NCBI RefSeq assembly: GCF_947077765.1
Contig: NZ_CAMTTF010000003.1
Coordinates: forward strand, 248,001 to 312,000
Direction of reading: 5' to 3'
DNA length: 64,000 nt
Source: Salinibacter grassmerensis
GTDB taxonomy: Bacteria > Bacteroidota > Rhodothermia > Rhodothermales > Salinibacteraceae
Under the pieces are notes generated by a model. It was not told where the DNA came from and did not search any database. It saw nothing but the letters and a program-made list of their open reading frames with translations. This document shows positions 8,945-16,702 of this stretch, one piece after another (the first letter of the stretch is position 1; every line of letters starts with the position of its first letter). The translations under genes were made by a program, and so were the position numbers.

Positions 8945-9229
8945 GTGCATCTCACTCTTCGATGTAGGGGGCTCCAGGCACCTCCTGCCGCATCAGGTTT
9001 TCGCACGAGTCGACCCTGAGTCTCGTCCGCCGGATCTCCTTCATTGGGGACGATTCGGACCGAAAATTACAGGGGGGAACCGTTAGCGCCGCAAAGCCGC
9101 GCCTCTTTAAATTTTCCCGGCATCGGCTTGCGTTCTGAACGACTGTGGTCTACGTTGTGCAGGCGTCGATCCAAGCCTCCGCCGGCGCCGCTTCTCTGTC
9201 GCCGCTAACGCACGGTCCTCTCCTCATCT
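8945..9229. other. Intergenic region before dnaA; no convincing origin seen
   Basis: This 285-nt gap was read for DnaA boxes (TTATNCACA) on both strands. None was convincing, although there is a short AT-rich patch (TTTAAATTTTCC at about 9110). An imperfect 6-bp inverted repeat AGGTGC/GCACCT spans 8943-8983, just after hppD. Confidence 0.5.
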
Positions 9230-10921
9230 ATGGTTCCGTCCGCCTCCGACGCTTGGCGCACTGCGCTTCGCGACCTTCGCGAGACGCTCCCGGAGCGAAC
9301 GGTTCAGAACTGGCTGGATCCCATCCGTCCCCTCAATCTGTCTACGGATGAGGGGTCCCCCACGCTGACCCTACAGGTCCCCACGCCCTTCGGCATTCAG
9401 TACCTTCGCAGCCGGTTTCAGCGGTCCATCCGACAGGCCGTGGGCGAGGCGGTCGGGGAGCCCACGGACGTGACCTATCAGGTGGCCCCGGAAGAGGAGC
9501 GCCCCGACGAAATCTCCGCGGACCCCGACGCATCGGAGCCCTCCCCCAACGATTCGGATGCGTCTTCGTCCTCGCCGCCCCAGGACCGACCGTCGTCCGC
9601 CCCATCCAACGACCAGAACGGGCGTTCCTCCACACCTCCTCGTCCGTCGGGGTCGGTTTCGACCTCTACCCCGGCCGGGCAAGAAGCGGTCAACCCGTCT
9701 TCTCCGGATGCTCCGCCCTCAGGAGGGGCTTCGTCCCCCAGCCGGCAGCCCTCCTCCCCGTCGCCCAACACCACAGATGCACCAGGTAACACCCGCACAG
9801 AGGACTCCTCGCCTCCTTCCCCGCCTCAGACCGAGGCAGGGTCCCCGGACGAGCGATCAGCCCTTTACGAGCAGGCCAAGCAACACCTCCGTCCAGAGTA
9901 CACGTTCGACGAGTTCGTAGAGGGCGACGGCAATCGTCTGGCCCGGAGTGCCGCTTTCGCCGTGGCGCAGGAGCCCGGCAGCACCAATTACAACCCGCTC
10001 CTGGTGTATGGCGGCGTGGGCCTCGGAAAAACACACCTAGCGCAGGCCGTGGCCAATTACGCCCTGGAGCACAACACCGCCGAACGGGTGTTGTACGTCT
10101 CCAGCGACCGCTTCACGAGCCAGTTCGTGCAGTCGGTCCGCGAGAACCGGATCGCGGCGTTCTCGAGCTACTACCGACAGGCTGATCTGCTCATCGTCGA
10201 CGACGTCCAGTTCTTTGGGGAGAAGGAAAAGACCCAGGAGGAGTTCTTCCACATCTTCAACGACCTCCACCAAAACGGAAAGCAGATCTTTCTCTGTGCC
10301 GACCGTCCCCCGGCAGAGATTCCCGGCATCGAGGAGCGGCTTCTCTCTCGCTTCCAGTGGGGCCTGAGCGCCGACATTCAGCGCCCGGACCTTGAGACCC
10401 GGATCGCGATCCTCCAGCGCAAGGCCGCCCGTCAGGACATCGCCGTATCGCCCGACGTGCTGGAGCTGATCGCCCAGCGCATCGACTCCAACGTGCGCCA
10501 ACTCGAAGGAGCTTTGACCCGCCTCACGGCCCTCGTCCAGCTCGACGGCCGAAAGCTCGACCTCGATACGGCCCGCCACTTCCTGCGCGAGCACACCGAC
10601 GAAGGGGCCGACGCCCTCAATGCGGACGACATCATCGAGCAGGTTGCCGAGTACTTTCGTCTTGAGAAGGGTGATCTGCTCTCTCGGTCCCGCAAGCAAA
10701 CCGTGGCACAGGCGCGCCAGATCGCCATGTACCTCTGCCGCGAGCTGACCGACGAGTCGTACGACCACATTGGCTCTCGATTCGGCGGGCGCGACCACTC
10801 TACCGTGATCCACGCCTACCGAAAGATCGAGGAGAACCTGGAGTCCGACACTGAGTTGCAGGACGATATTTCGTCTCTGCAGTCCAATCTTCAGGATCGG
10901 TCGCTGTCTTCGAGTCTTTAG
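9230..10921 (+). CDS. dnaA: Chromosomal replication initiator protein DnaA
   Basis: This 563-residue initiator has all four DnaA domains. Domain I (residues 1-90) has WRTALRDLRETLPERTVQNW. A very long, low-complexity Pro/Ser/Asp domain II spans about 90-205. The AAA+ domain has Walker A GGVGLGKTH at 261-269 and Walker B LLIVDDVQ at 320-327. The C-terminal helix-turn-helix carries the signature GGRDHSTVIHAYRKI from residue 519. It melts and loads the replication origin. E. coli DnaA is ~467 residues, and the extra length lies almost wholly in the linker. dnaN, gyrB and rpmH are not adjacent; its neighbours are hppD and a PLP-enzyme gene 21 nt downstream. Confidence 0.98.
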   Translation: MVPSASDAWRTALRDLRETLPERTVQNWLDPIRPLNLSTDEGSPTLTLQVPTPFGIQYLRSRFQRSIRQAVGEAVGEPTDVTYQVAPEEERPDEISADPDASEPSPNDSDASSSSPPQDRPSSAPSNDQNGRSSTPPRPSGSVSTSTPAGQEAVNPSSPDAPPSGGASSPSRQPSSPSPNTTDAPGNTRTEDSSPPSPPQTEAGSPDERSALYEQAKQHLRPEYTFDEFVEGDGNRLARSAAFAVAQEPGSTNYNPLLVYGGVGLGKTHLAQAVANYALEHNTAERVLYVSSDRFTSQFVQSVRENRIAAFSSYYRQADLLIVDDVQFFGEKEKTQEEFFHIFNDLHQNGKQIFLCADRPPAEIPGIEERLLSRFQWGLSADIQRPDLETRIAILQRKAARQDIAVSPDVLELIAQRIDSNVRQLEGALTRLTALVQLDGRKLDLDTARHFLREHTDEGADALNADDIIEQVAEYFRLEKGDLLSRSRKQTVAQARQIAMYLCRELTDESYDHIGSRFGGRDHSTVIHAYRKIEENLESDTELQDDISSLQSNLQDRSLSSSL

Positions 10922-10942
10922 CGGCGAGGCCCGTTCCGGCCC

Positions 10943-12091
10943 ATGTCTACCCTTGATACTCAGTCCATTCACGCCGGCGAGCCGGATCCGCGGATTGAGG
11001 GGGCCGTGTCGATGCCGGTTTTCCAGACGGCCACCTATACCCACGACGACCCGGACGACGAGCCCCGCTACGTCCGGTATAACAATTCGCCGAACCACGA
11101 GGCCCTCCACGACAAGCTTGCGGCCCTCACCCAGACGGAGAGTGCCCTCGTCACGGCGAGTGGAATGGCCGCCATTTCGTCCGCCCTCCTGAGTGTGCTT
11201 GAGACGGGCGATCACCTCGTCGCTCCACGCAGCCTGTACGGCGGGACTCTTGCCCTGCTCGACGACCTGCTTCCGCAGTTCGGGATCGCCCACACCCTCG
11301 TCGCCGAGGACACCCCCGAGGCGTGGGCGGCGGCCCTGCAGCCAAACACCAAGGTACTCTACGCGGAATCAATCACCAACCCGCGCCTTGAGGTTCTGGA
11401 CCTCACAGGAATGGTCGACTTCGCCGAGGAGCACGCCCTCACGACCGTCATCGACAACACGTTCGCCTCCCCCGTCAACCTTCGTCCTGCCTCTTTGGGG
11501 TTCGACGTAGTCCTTCACTCTGCCACCAAGTACCTCGGGGGCCACTCGGATTTGGCTGCGGGCGTGGTGGCCGGGGCGTCGGAGCACCTGGGAGACGTGC
11601 ACCAGACGACAAAGCTGCTCGGGGGCATGTTGGATCCACGCGCCTGTGGCCTTCTGCACCGGAGCCTCAAAACCATCGGGGTACGGGTGCGCAAGCAAAA
11701 CGCGACGGCCCGGGCGCTCGCCTCGGCACTGGCAGATCACGACGGCGTCGAACGGGTGCACCATCCCAGTCTTCCGTCGCACGCCCACCACGATCGCGCC
11801 CGAACACTGCTTGATGGGTTTGGGGGCATGGTGGGCCTCGAACTAGCCCCACAGACTGATGTCGACCCGTTCTTCGACGCACTCTCCCTCCCCCTTCGTG
11901 CGCCGAGCCTTGGCGGCGTTGAGACGCTCGTGTCACAGCCCGTGCACACGTCCCACAAGAACGTGGATCCGGCGGTGCGCCAGGCCATGGGCATCACCGA
12001 TCGGTTTGTGCGCGTGTCCGTGGGGCTTGAGGGACCCGACGACCTCACGGAGGACTTTACCGCGGCGCTCGACGCCGGTCTAGACGGGTAA
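10943..12091 (+). CDS. Cys/Met-metabolism PLP-dependent enzyme (cystathionine gamma-synthase/lyase or methionine gamma-lyase type)
   Basis: This 382-residue fold-type I PLP enzyme of the Cys/Met metabolism family shows the N-terminal landmark TQSIHAGEPDPRIEGAVSMP and the active-site stretch FDVVLHSATKYLGGHSD, with the PLP-binding lysine at K196. SGMAAISSALLSVLETGDH binds the cofactor phosphate, and the C-terminal part has SLGGVETLVSQPVHTSH. The family makes or breaks C-S bonds in cysteine, methionine and homocysteine metabolism. Substrate specificity (gamma-synthase, beta- or gamma-lyase) cannot be assigned. The gene starts 21 nt after dnaA, so read-through is likely, though functional linkage is not implied. 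Confidence 0.9.
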   Translation: MSTLDTQSIHAGEPDPRIEGAVSMPVFQTATYTHDDPDDEPRYVRYNNSPNHEALHDKLAALTQTESALVTASGMAAISSALLSVLETGDHLVAPRSLYGGTLALLDDLLPQFGIAHTLVAEDTPEAWAAALQPNTKVLYAESITNPRLEVLDLTGMVDFAEEHALTTVIDNTFASPVNLRPASLGFDVVLHSATKYLGGHSDLAAGVVAGASEHLGDVHQTTKLLGGMLDPRACGLLHRSLKTIGVRVRKQNATARALASALADHDGVERVHHPSLPSHAHHDRARTLLDGFGGMVGLELAPQTDVDPFFDALSLPLRAPSLGGVETLVSQPVHTSHKNVDPAVRQAMGITDRFVRVSVGLEGPDDLTEDFTAALDAGLDG

Positions 12092-12126
12092 GACGTCATT
12101 TCTTTTCTTCTCTCCCTCCTCCCCGT

Positions 12127-13734
12127 ATGTCTCGGCCCGTCGTACTCGTGCTTTCGCTGCTGTTCACGCTCGGGCTCGGGGGCACCGCCCTCGTCCAGTC
12201 CGACAGTACCCCGGAGGCGGCGCCGGATCGCGAGCGGGGAGCCGGGCCCTACGATCGGCTCGTGATCCGGGGCGCCACGCTCATCGACGGCACGGGGGCC
12301 CCGCCGCGTGGCCCGGTCGATATCGTCGTGCAGGGGGACAGTATTGCCCAGATTGTGGCTGTGGGCGCCCCCGACGGCCCCATCAACGAAGAGGCACGCC
12401 CCGAGGCGGGCAACCGCGAACTGGATGCTTCCGGGATGCACGTCCTGCCCGGATTCGTGGACCTGCATGCCCACCTCGGCGGCACGGCACAGAGCACGCC
12501 TGCCGAGTACGTTCTCAAGCTATGGATGGCCCACGGCGTGACGACGGCCCGCGAGGTGGCCGCCGGCAACGGGCTCGGCTGGACCCTTCGTCACCGAAAG
12601 CGGAGCGCGGCCAACGAAATTACGGCCCCTCGATTGGTCGTTCACCCTGCGCTCGGGACCGACCGGGAAGCGCCGATCACGACGCCCCAACAGGCCCGCG
12701 CCTGGGTCCAGCGCATGGCGGAGGCCGGTGCCGACGGCCTGAAGTTCTTCGAAGCGCCGCCCGACGTGCTGAAGGCGGCCCTCCAGGAGGCCGACGCACA
12801 GGGGCTCCGCACGGCCATGCACCATGCCCAGCCGGGCACCCCGCAGTACGACGTACTGGACACCGCGACCTGGGGCCTAACCACCGGCGAGCACTTTTAC
12901 GGCTACCCGGAGGCCCTCTACACCGACCGCTCCATCCAGGACTATCCCCCCGAGTACAACTACCAGGACGAGGAGGACCGCTTCGCCTACGCAGGGCGGA
13001 TGTGGCAGCAGGCCGCGGCCCCGGGCAGCCGGCGATGGACCCAGGTGCTCGATTCCCTGCGTGCCCTCGACTTTACGATGGTCCCGACCTTCGGGATTTA
13101 CGAGGCCAACCGCGACCTCATGCGCGGCCGCCGTGCCGAGTGGCACGACACCTACACACTTCCGTCGCTGTGGGACTTCTTCCATCCCAGTTTTGAAAAC
13201 CACGGCTCCTACCACTACTTCTGGTCCACCGCCGACGAGGCGGCCTGGGACACCCACTTCGACCGCTGGATGCAGTTCGTACAGGCGCACAAGAATCGCG
13301 GCGGACGGGTCGGCGTCGGAAGCGACTCCGGCTACATCTTCAAGCTCTACGGCTTCGGGTACGTGCGGGAGCTGGAGCTGCTGCAGGAGGCCGGATTCGA
13401 GCCACTGGAGGTCATTCGCTCCGCGACGCTCGAGGGCGCACAGGCGCTCGGCCAGGCCGACGAGATTGGGTCGGTAGAGGTCGGCAAGCAGGCCGACCTG
13501 GTGCTCGTCGACGAAAATCCACTGGCGAACCTGAAGGTGCTCTACGGCACCGGCGCCCTCCGTTTCAACAAAGAAACCCGCAGCCTGGAGCGGGCCGGCG
13601 GGGTCGACTACACAATCAAAGACGGGATCGTTTTCGAGGCCGAGCGGCTGCTCCAAGACGTGGAGCAAATGGTGCGCACGGCGAAGGAGGCGGCCGGCAT
13701 GGCCCCGGATGCCAACCTAGAGCTTACTCAATAG
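12127..13734 (+). CDS. Secreted amidohydrolase-family metalloenzyme
   Basis: This 535-residue protein begins with a signal peptide (VVLVLSLLFTLGLGGTALVQS). The amidohydrolase beta/alpha-barrel follows: the first strand metal site HVLPGFVDLHAHLGG near residue 110, a metal-site region LRTAMHHAQPG, and a candidate last-strand Asp in VGSDSGYIF. The C-terminal beta sandwich has ADEIGSVEVGKQADLVLVDENPL, typical of the imidazolonepropionase/dihydroorotase-like branch. These enzymes hydrolyse amide, ester or related bonds with one or two metal ions. The substrate is unknown; export suggests a periplasmic peptide- or drug-like substrate. It is followed by several inverted repeats before the convergent rplI gene. 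Confidence 0.88.
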   Translation: MSRPVVLVLSLLFTLGLGGTALVQSDSTPEAAPDRERGAGPYDRLVIRGATLIDGTGAPPRGPVDIVVQGDSIAQIVAVGAPDGPINEEARPEAGNRELDASGMHVLPGFVDLHAHLGGTAQSTPAEYVLKLWMAHGVTTAREVAAGNGLGWTLRHRKRSAANEITAPRLVVHPALGTDREAPITTPQQARAWVQRMAEAGADGLKFFEAPPDVLKAALQEADAQGLRTAMHHAQPGTPQYDVLDTATWGLTTGEHFYGYPEALYTDRSIQDYPPEYNYQDEEDRFAYAGRMWQQAAAPGSRRWTQVLDSLRALDFTMVPTFGIYEANRDLMRGRRAEWHDTYTLPSLWDFFHPSFENHGSYHYFWSTADEAAWDTHFDRWMQFVQAHKNRGGRVGVGSDSGYIFKLYGFGYVRELELLQEAGFEPLEVIRSATLEGAQALGQADEIGSVEVGKQADLVLVDENPLANLKVLYGTGALRFNKETRSLERAGGVDYTIKDGIVFEAERLLQDVEQMVRTAKEAAGMAPDANLELTQ

Positions 13735-13745
13735 CAGATTTGGAG

Positions 13746-13777
13746 GGACAGCAGGCAGTCTCGGCAAGGGGCTGTCC
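13746..13777. repeat. Inverted repeat GGACAGC/GCTGTCC
   Basis: A perfect 7-bp inverted repeat, with an 18-nt spacer, begins 12 nt after the amidohydrolase stop. It may be part of the transcription-end region of that gene. Confidence 0.4.
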
Positions 13778-13779
13778 GA

Positions 13780-13797
13780 CCATGCCACGTGGCATGG
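13780..13797. repeat. 18-bp perfect palindrome
   Basis: CCATGCCACGTGGCATGG is a perfect 18-bp palindrome with no loop and a CACGTG core. It lies between the convergent amidohydrolase and rplI genes. It could be a protein-binding site or fold as a cruciform or terminator stem. Confidence 0.5.
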
Positions 13798-13830
13798 ATG
13801 GACTGGTCTCGACGCGTCTGCGGGGGAAGC

Positions 13831-13864
13831 GAGAGAAGCCCTCACGCCGATGAGGGCCCCTCTC
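13831..13864. terminator. Probable bidirectional terminator hairpin
   Basis: A perfect 7-bp stem GCCCTCA/TGAGGGC (13838-13844 and 13851-13857) has a 6-nt loop, extended after an interior mismatch by GAGA/TCTC. It sits midway between the convergent amidohydrolase and rplI stops. No long T-run follows on either strand, so it may need Rho. Confidence 0.5.
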
Positions 13865-13892
13865 CCACCGCAGCGTTCTGTTGTCAACTCGG

Positions 13893-14342
13893 TCAGCCAG
13901 ACTCCGGAATGACCTGAATGTCCAGGGTCGCTTCGATTCCGTAGCCCAGGTCAATGGACGCCGTGTAGGCCCCCACGAACCGGATTTCCTCGTCGAGATC
14001 GATGTCTCGCCGGTCGATGTCAAAGCCGCGGTTGGAGAGCTCCACCGCGATCTGCTGGGTCGTGACGGTGCCAAAGATGCGGTTGTCCTCTCCCACCTTT
14101 GCCGTAAAGACCACCTGCATGTCTTCGAGCTCACTCTTGAGCTCTTCGACTTGCTCTTGCTTGGCGGCCTCCTTGCGGGCCTGCTGCTTCTGCTCGTCGC
14201 GGAGCTGGCGAATGGCCCCATCGGTGGCCACCCGCGCGAGCCCCTGGGGGATCAAGTAGTTGCGGCCATATCCGTCGGCCACCTCGTGGACTTCGCCTTG
14301 TTCACCAAGGTGATCCACGTCGTTGAGGAGAATAATCTGCAT
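13893..14342 (-). CDS. rplI: 50S ribosomal protein L9
   Basis: This 149-residue protein matches L9. The N-terminal RNA-binding domain reads MQIILLNDVDHLGEQGEVHEVADGY then RNYLIPQGLAR. A long charged central helix rich in Glu/Lys/Gln follows (about residues 45-85), then the C-terminal domain. L9 binds 23S rRNA near the L1 stalk and helps keep the reading frame. It is last in the prfA, rpsF, rpsR, rplI series on the minus strand, 49 nt after rpsR, matching the conserved S6-S18-L9 order. Confidence 0.97.
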   Translation of the reverse strand: MQIILLNDVDHLGEQGEVHEVADGYGRNYLIPQGLARVATDGAIRQLRDEQKQQARKEAAKQEQVEELKSELEDMQVVFTAKVGEDNRIFGTVTTQQIAVELSNRGFDIDRRDIDLDEEIRFVGAYTASIDLGYGIEATLDIQVIPESG

Positions 14343-14391
14343 GATGCAATCGAATCAGTCGGAAATGGTGGAGACAGTTCGTCCGGGTTCG

Positions 14392-14604
14392 TTACCGAAC
14401 CGACTCGGACACATACGGCATGAGGGAAAGGTGTCGGGCACGCTTAACCGCCTTTGTAATCTGGCGCTGCACGCGGGCGGGCACCCCCGTCACGCGGCGC
14501 GGCAAAATCTTGCCCTGGTTGTTGATGAACTGCTCCAGGAACTCGGTGTCCTTGTAGTCCACATATTCGAGGTGTTCGTAGTCGACGTCGTTTTGATCAG
14601 CCAT
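14392..14604 (-). CDS. rpsR: 30S ribosomal protein S18
   Basis: This 70-residue protein shows the S18 signature [17 protein letters not shown], then [20 protein letters not shown]. It pairs with S6 on the platform of the small subunit. The N-terminal part is acidic and has no zinc-binding cysteines. It lies between rpsF (54 nt upstream) and rplI; no ssb gene sits between S6 and S18, unlike in many genomes. Confidence 0.97.
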   Translation of the reverse strand: MADQNDVDYEHLEYVDYKDTEFLEQFINNQGKILPRRVTGVPARVQRQITKAVKRARHLSLMPYVSESVR

Positions 14605-14658
14605 GGGTCATCGAAAGCTTGAATTCGAGAAACTCGGGAAGGCAAAGAGTTGGAGACG

Positions 14659-15042
14659 TCACTCCTCGTCGGACTCCTCCGCCGCTTCTTCTTCGGCGGC
14701 TTCCTGCGCGCGGCGCTTCTTGCGCTGTTCGTAGTGGCGCTTCATCTTCGCGTCCATGCGCAGGGTGAGGTAGCGCAGCACGTCGTCATTGATGTCCAGT
14801 TCCCGCTCAAGGCGCGGAACGAGTTCGCCCGGAGCCTGGAAATACATGTTCACGTAGTAGCCGCTGCGCTTGCGGTCGATCTCGTAGGCGAGGCGCTGGT
14901 TGCCCCACTCGTCGACCTCAAGCACGTCGCCGTCGTTGCTCTCGATGAGGTGGTTCACCTTGCGGACGATGTCGTCCACCTGGTTTTGCTTAACGACCCC
15001 ACTGATGACGTACGTAAGTTCGTACTGATACTTTTGTGCCAT
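14659..15042 (-). CDS. rpsF: 30S ribosomal protein S6
   Basis: This 127-residue protein is S6: YQYELTYVISGVVKQNQVDD at the N-terminus, VDEWGNQRLAYEIDRKRSGYY in the middle, and the last strand RYLTLRMD. The C-terminal tail is strongly acidic (EEEAAEESDEE). A longer open frame exists upstream, but the ATG followed by MAQKYQYELTY gives the family N-terminus. S6 and S18 bind 16S rRNA together and in many bacteria repress their own operon through the rpsF leader. The 300-nt leader here holds strong inverted repeats. Confidence 0.97.
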   Translation of the reverse strand: MAQKYQYELTYVISGVVKQNQVDDIVRKVNHLIESNDGDVLEVDEWGNQRLAYEIDRKRSGYYVNMYFQAPGELVPRLERELDINDDVLRYLTLRMDAKMKRHYEQRKKRRAQEAAEEEAAEESDEE

Positions 15043-15209
15043 GTCGTGTACTTGGGTCCCTATGGGATGAAATTGAATCATGCCCCTCGTAGAACGCCGA
15101 CGGCTGTCGGTGTGCAGAGGAGCAGGGAAAATCACAGTTGGTATATACGACCGTCTCTCGAGGAGGTCGCACAGACGCCTTGAAAACAGGGTGAGAATTC
15201 TGCGGTGCG

Positions 15210-15249
15210 GAGGGGCCGATCACCGAGTGATCCCCCCGGCCCTCTTTTT
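15210..15249 (+). terminator. T-tailed hairpin on the plus strand
   Basis: On the plus strand, GATCAC/GTGATC (3-nt loop) is nested inside GAGGGGCC/GGCCCTC and followed at once by TTTTT. It has the form of an intrinsic terminator for plus-strand transcripts, yet the flanking genes prfA and rpsF are on the minus strand. In the minus sense it is a stable hairpin in the rpsF leader. Confidence 0.5.
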
Positions 15250-15270
15250 GCGTCAGGTTTGAGTGTGCAG

Positions 15271-15304
15271 GTTGCGGGCCCCGCAGTGCCCATCTTGCTG
15301 CGGG
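15271..15304 (-). promoter_or_regulatory. Mutually exclusive hairpins in the prfA-rpsF interval
   Basis: Read on the minus strand, CCCGCAG (15304-15298), CTGCGGG (15286-15280) and CCCGCA (15278-15273, the next segment) allow the middle segment to pair with either side. This is the layout of an attenuator-like switch, or of a terminator after prfA. No switch function is proven. Confidence 0.35.
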
Positions 15305-15342
15305 ACGACCGACAAAACGTGCGGTCCACACGCCCCGCCTGC

Positions 15343-16416
15343 TTACAGATTCGCCAACTTCTCCGCGTGCTCCTCGGCACGCAGGGCGCCGATAATCGGG
15401 TCGATTTCTCCGTCCATTATGGGCTGGAGGGAGTGGTTTTTCTGTCCCCCCTCCAATCGATGGTCGGTCACACGGTCCTGAGGGAAATTGTAGGTCCGAA
15501 TCTTCGCCGACCGGTCTCCGCTCCCGACCATGGACCGACGCGCCTCCTCTCGTTCGGCCCGCTGTTCCTCCCGCTTCTTCTCGTAGACCCGGGACCGCAG
15601 GACGCGCATCGCTTTCGACCGGTTTTTGTGCTGGCTCTTCTCGTCCTGGCAGGACACCTCCACGCCCGACGGCGCGTGTTTGATGCGCACAGCCGAGTCG
15701 GTCGTGTTTACGGACTGCCCGCCGGGGCCGGTCGCCTTGAACGTCTCGATGGTGAGATCGCTCGGGTTGATGTCCACGTCTACCTCTTCGGCCTCCGGCA
15801 GGACCGCCACCGTGGCCGCAGACGTGTGGATGCGGCCGCTCGACTCGGTCTCGGGCACACGCTGCACCCGGTGCACACCCGCCTCGTACTTGAGCGTCCC
15901 GTACACGTCCTCCCCCTTCACGGCAAAGATGACCTCTCGAAACCCCCCCTGTGTGCCCGGGGACGCATCGATGAGTTCATAGGCCCATCCCTGCTGCTTT
16001 GCGTACTGCGTGTACAGACGAAACAGGTCGCCGGCGAAGAGAGATGCCTCGTCCCCGCCGGCCCCAGCCCGGATTTCCACGATGGCATTCTTCTCCTCCT
16101 CCGGGTCTTTCGGGATGAGCTTCTGCTTCAGGTCCTCCTCCACCGCCGGAAGCTTCGTTTCGAGCTGCTCGAGCTCTTCCCTTGCCAGGGCCTCCATCTC
16201 TCCACTCTCGTCCCGAATCATCCCTTCGAGCTCTTCCCGCTCGTCCAGAAGCCGCTCATAGCGGTCGATGGCCTCCACGACCTCCTCGAGTCGACTGTGC
16301 TCCTGCCCTAGCTCTCGCATCCGATCCGGATCGTTCGCCACCTCCGGATCTGCCATGAGGCTCTCGACCTCTTCAAAACGATGCTTGACCTTGTCGAGCT
16401 TTTCGCGTTCGATCAT
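15343..16416 (-). CDS. prfA: Peptide chain release factor 1
   Basis: This 357-residue class I release factor has the catalytic GGQ at residues 232-234 (GPGGQSVNTTDSAVRIKH) and the stop-codon-recognition region RVQRVPETESSGR, whose PxT tripeptide is PET at 188-190. The N-terminal helical domain and the RAGAGGDEA motif at about 117-125 are intact. It reads UAA and UAG and hydrolyses peptidyl-tRNA. The PxT tripeptide and the absence of an internal frameshift identify RF1 rather than RF2. The start follows the family N-terminus MIEREKLDKV; the extension upstream is not conserved-looking. No prmC (hemK) gene follows, which is a common partner elsewhere. Confidence 0.97.
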   Translation of the reverse strand: MIEREKLDKVKHRFEEVESLMADPEVANDPDRMRELGQEHSRLEEVVEAIDRYERLLDEREELEGMIRDESGEMEALAREELEQLETKLPAVEEDLKQKLIPKDPEEEKNAIVEIRAGAGGDEASLFAGDLFRLYTQYAKQQGWAYELIDASPGTQGGFREVIFAVKGEDVYGTLKYEAGVHRVQRVPETESSGRIHTSAATVAVLPEAEEVDVDINPSDLTIETFKATGPGGQSVNTTDSAVRIKHAPSGVEVSCQDEKSQHKNRSKAMRVLRSRVYEKKREEQRAEREEARRSMVGSGDRSAKIRTYNFPQDRVTDHRLEGGQKNHSLQPIMDGEIDPIIGALRAEEHAEKLANL

Positions 16417-16702
16417 GGAGGGGGAAGATTGGACCAGGTTACCGCGGCATGCTCTACGGGAGCAAGAGCGGCGAGTTCGTCCAGCACAGCGCGCCCACTG
16501 TCGCGCGAACCTCACTGACTAGAGCAGTGGAGCCCAAATCCCTACCCTAGACCACAGTGAAGCTCATTCTATCTCTTCCCGTGAGGCGAGCATAGGTTTA
16601 CATTAGGGGCTGGGATCCCTCCCCGGTGCCCTGGTGCGAACTTCTGCTGTGCAGTCGCAGGGGTTACTGCCGGGAACAGTTGGCGCGCCCGCTGGATGCT
16701 GA

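Noticed and set aside
8945-9229. Replication origin next to dnaA
   Set aside because: No convincing DnaA boxes were found on either strand; only a short AT-rich patch is present.
10037-11293. Open frame of 418 codons opposite dnaA and the PLP-enzyme gene
   Set aside because: Both plus-strand genes are certain, and the antisense product has no recognisable features.
15847-15855. Altered stop-codon tripeptide (PET, not PAT) in release factor 1
   Set aside because: Gram-positive and other RF1 proteins also have PET at this place, so it is normal variation.
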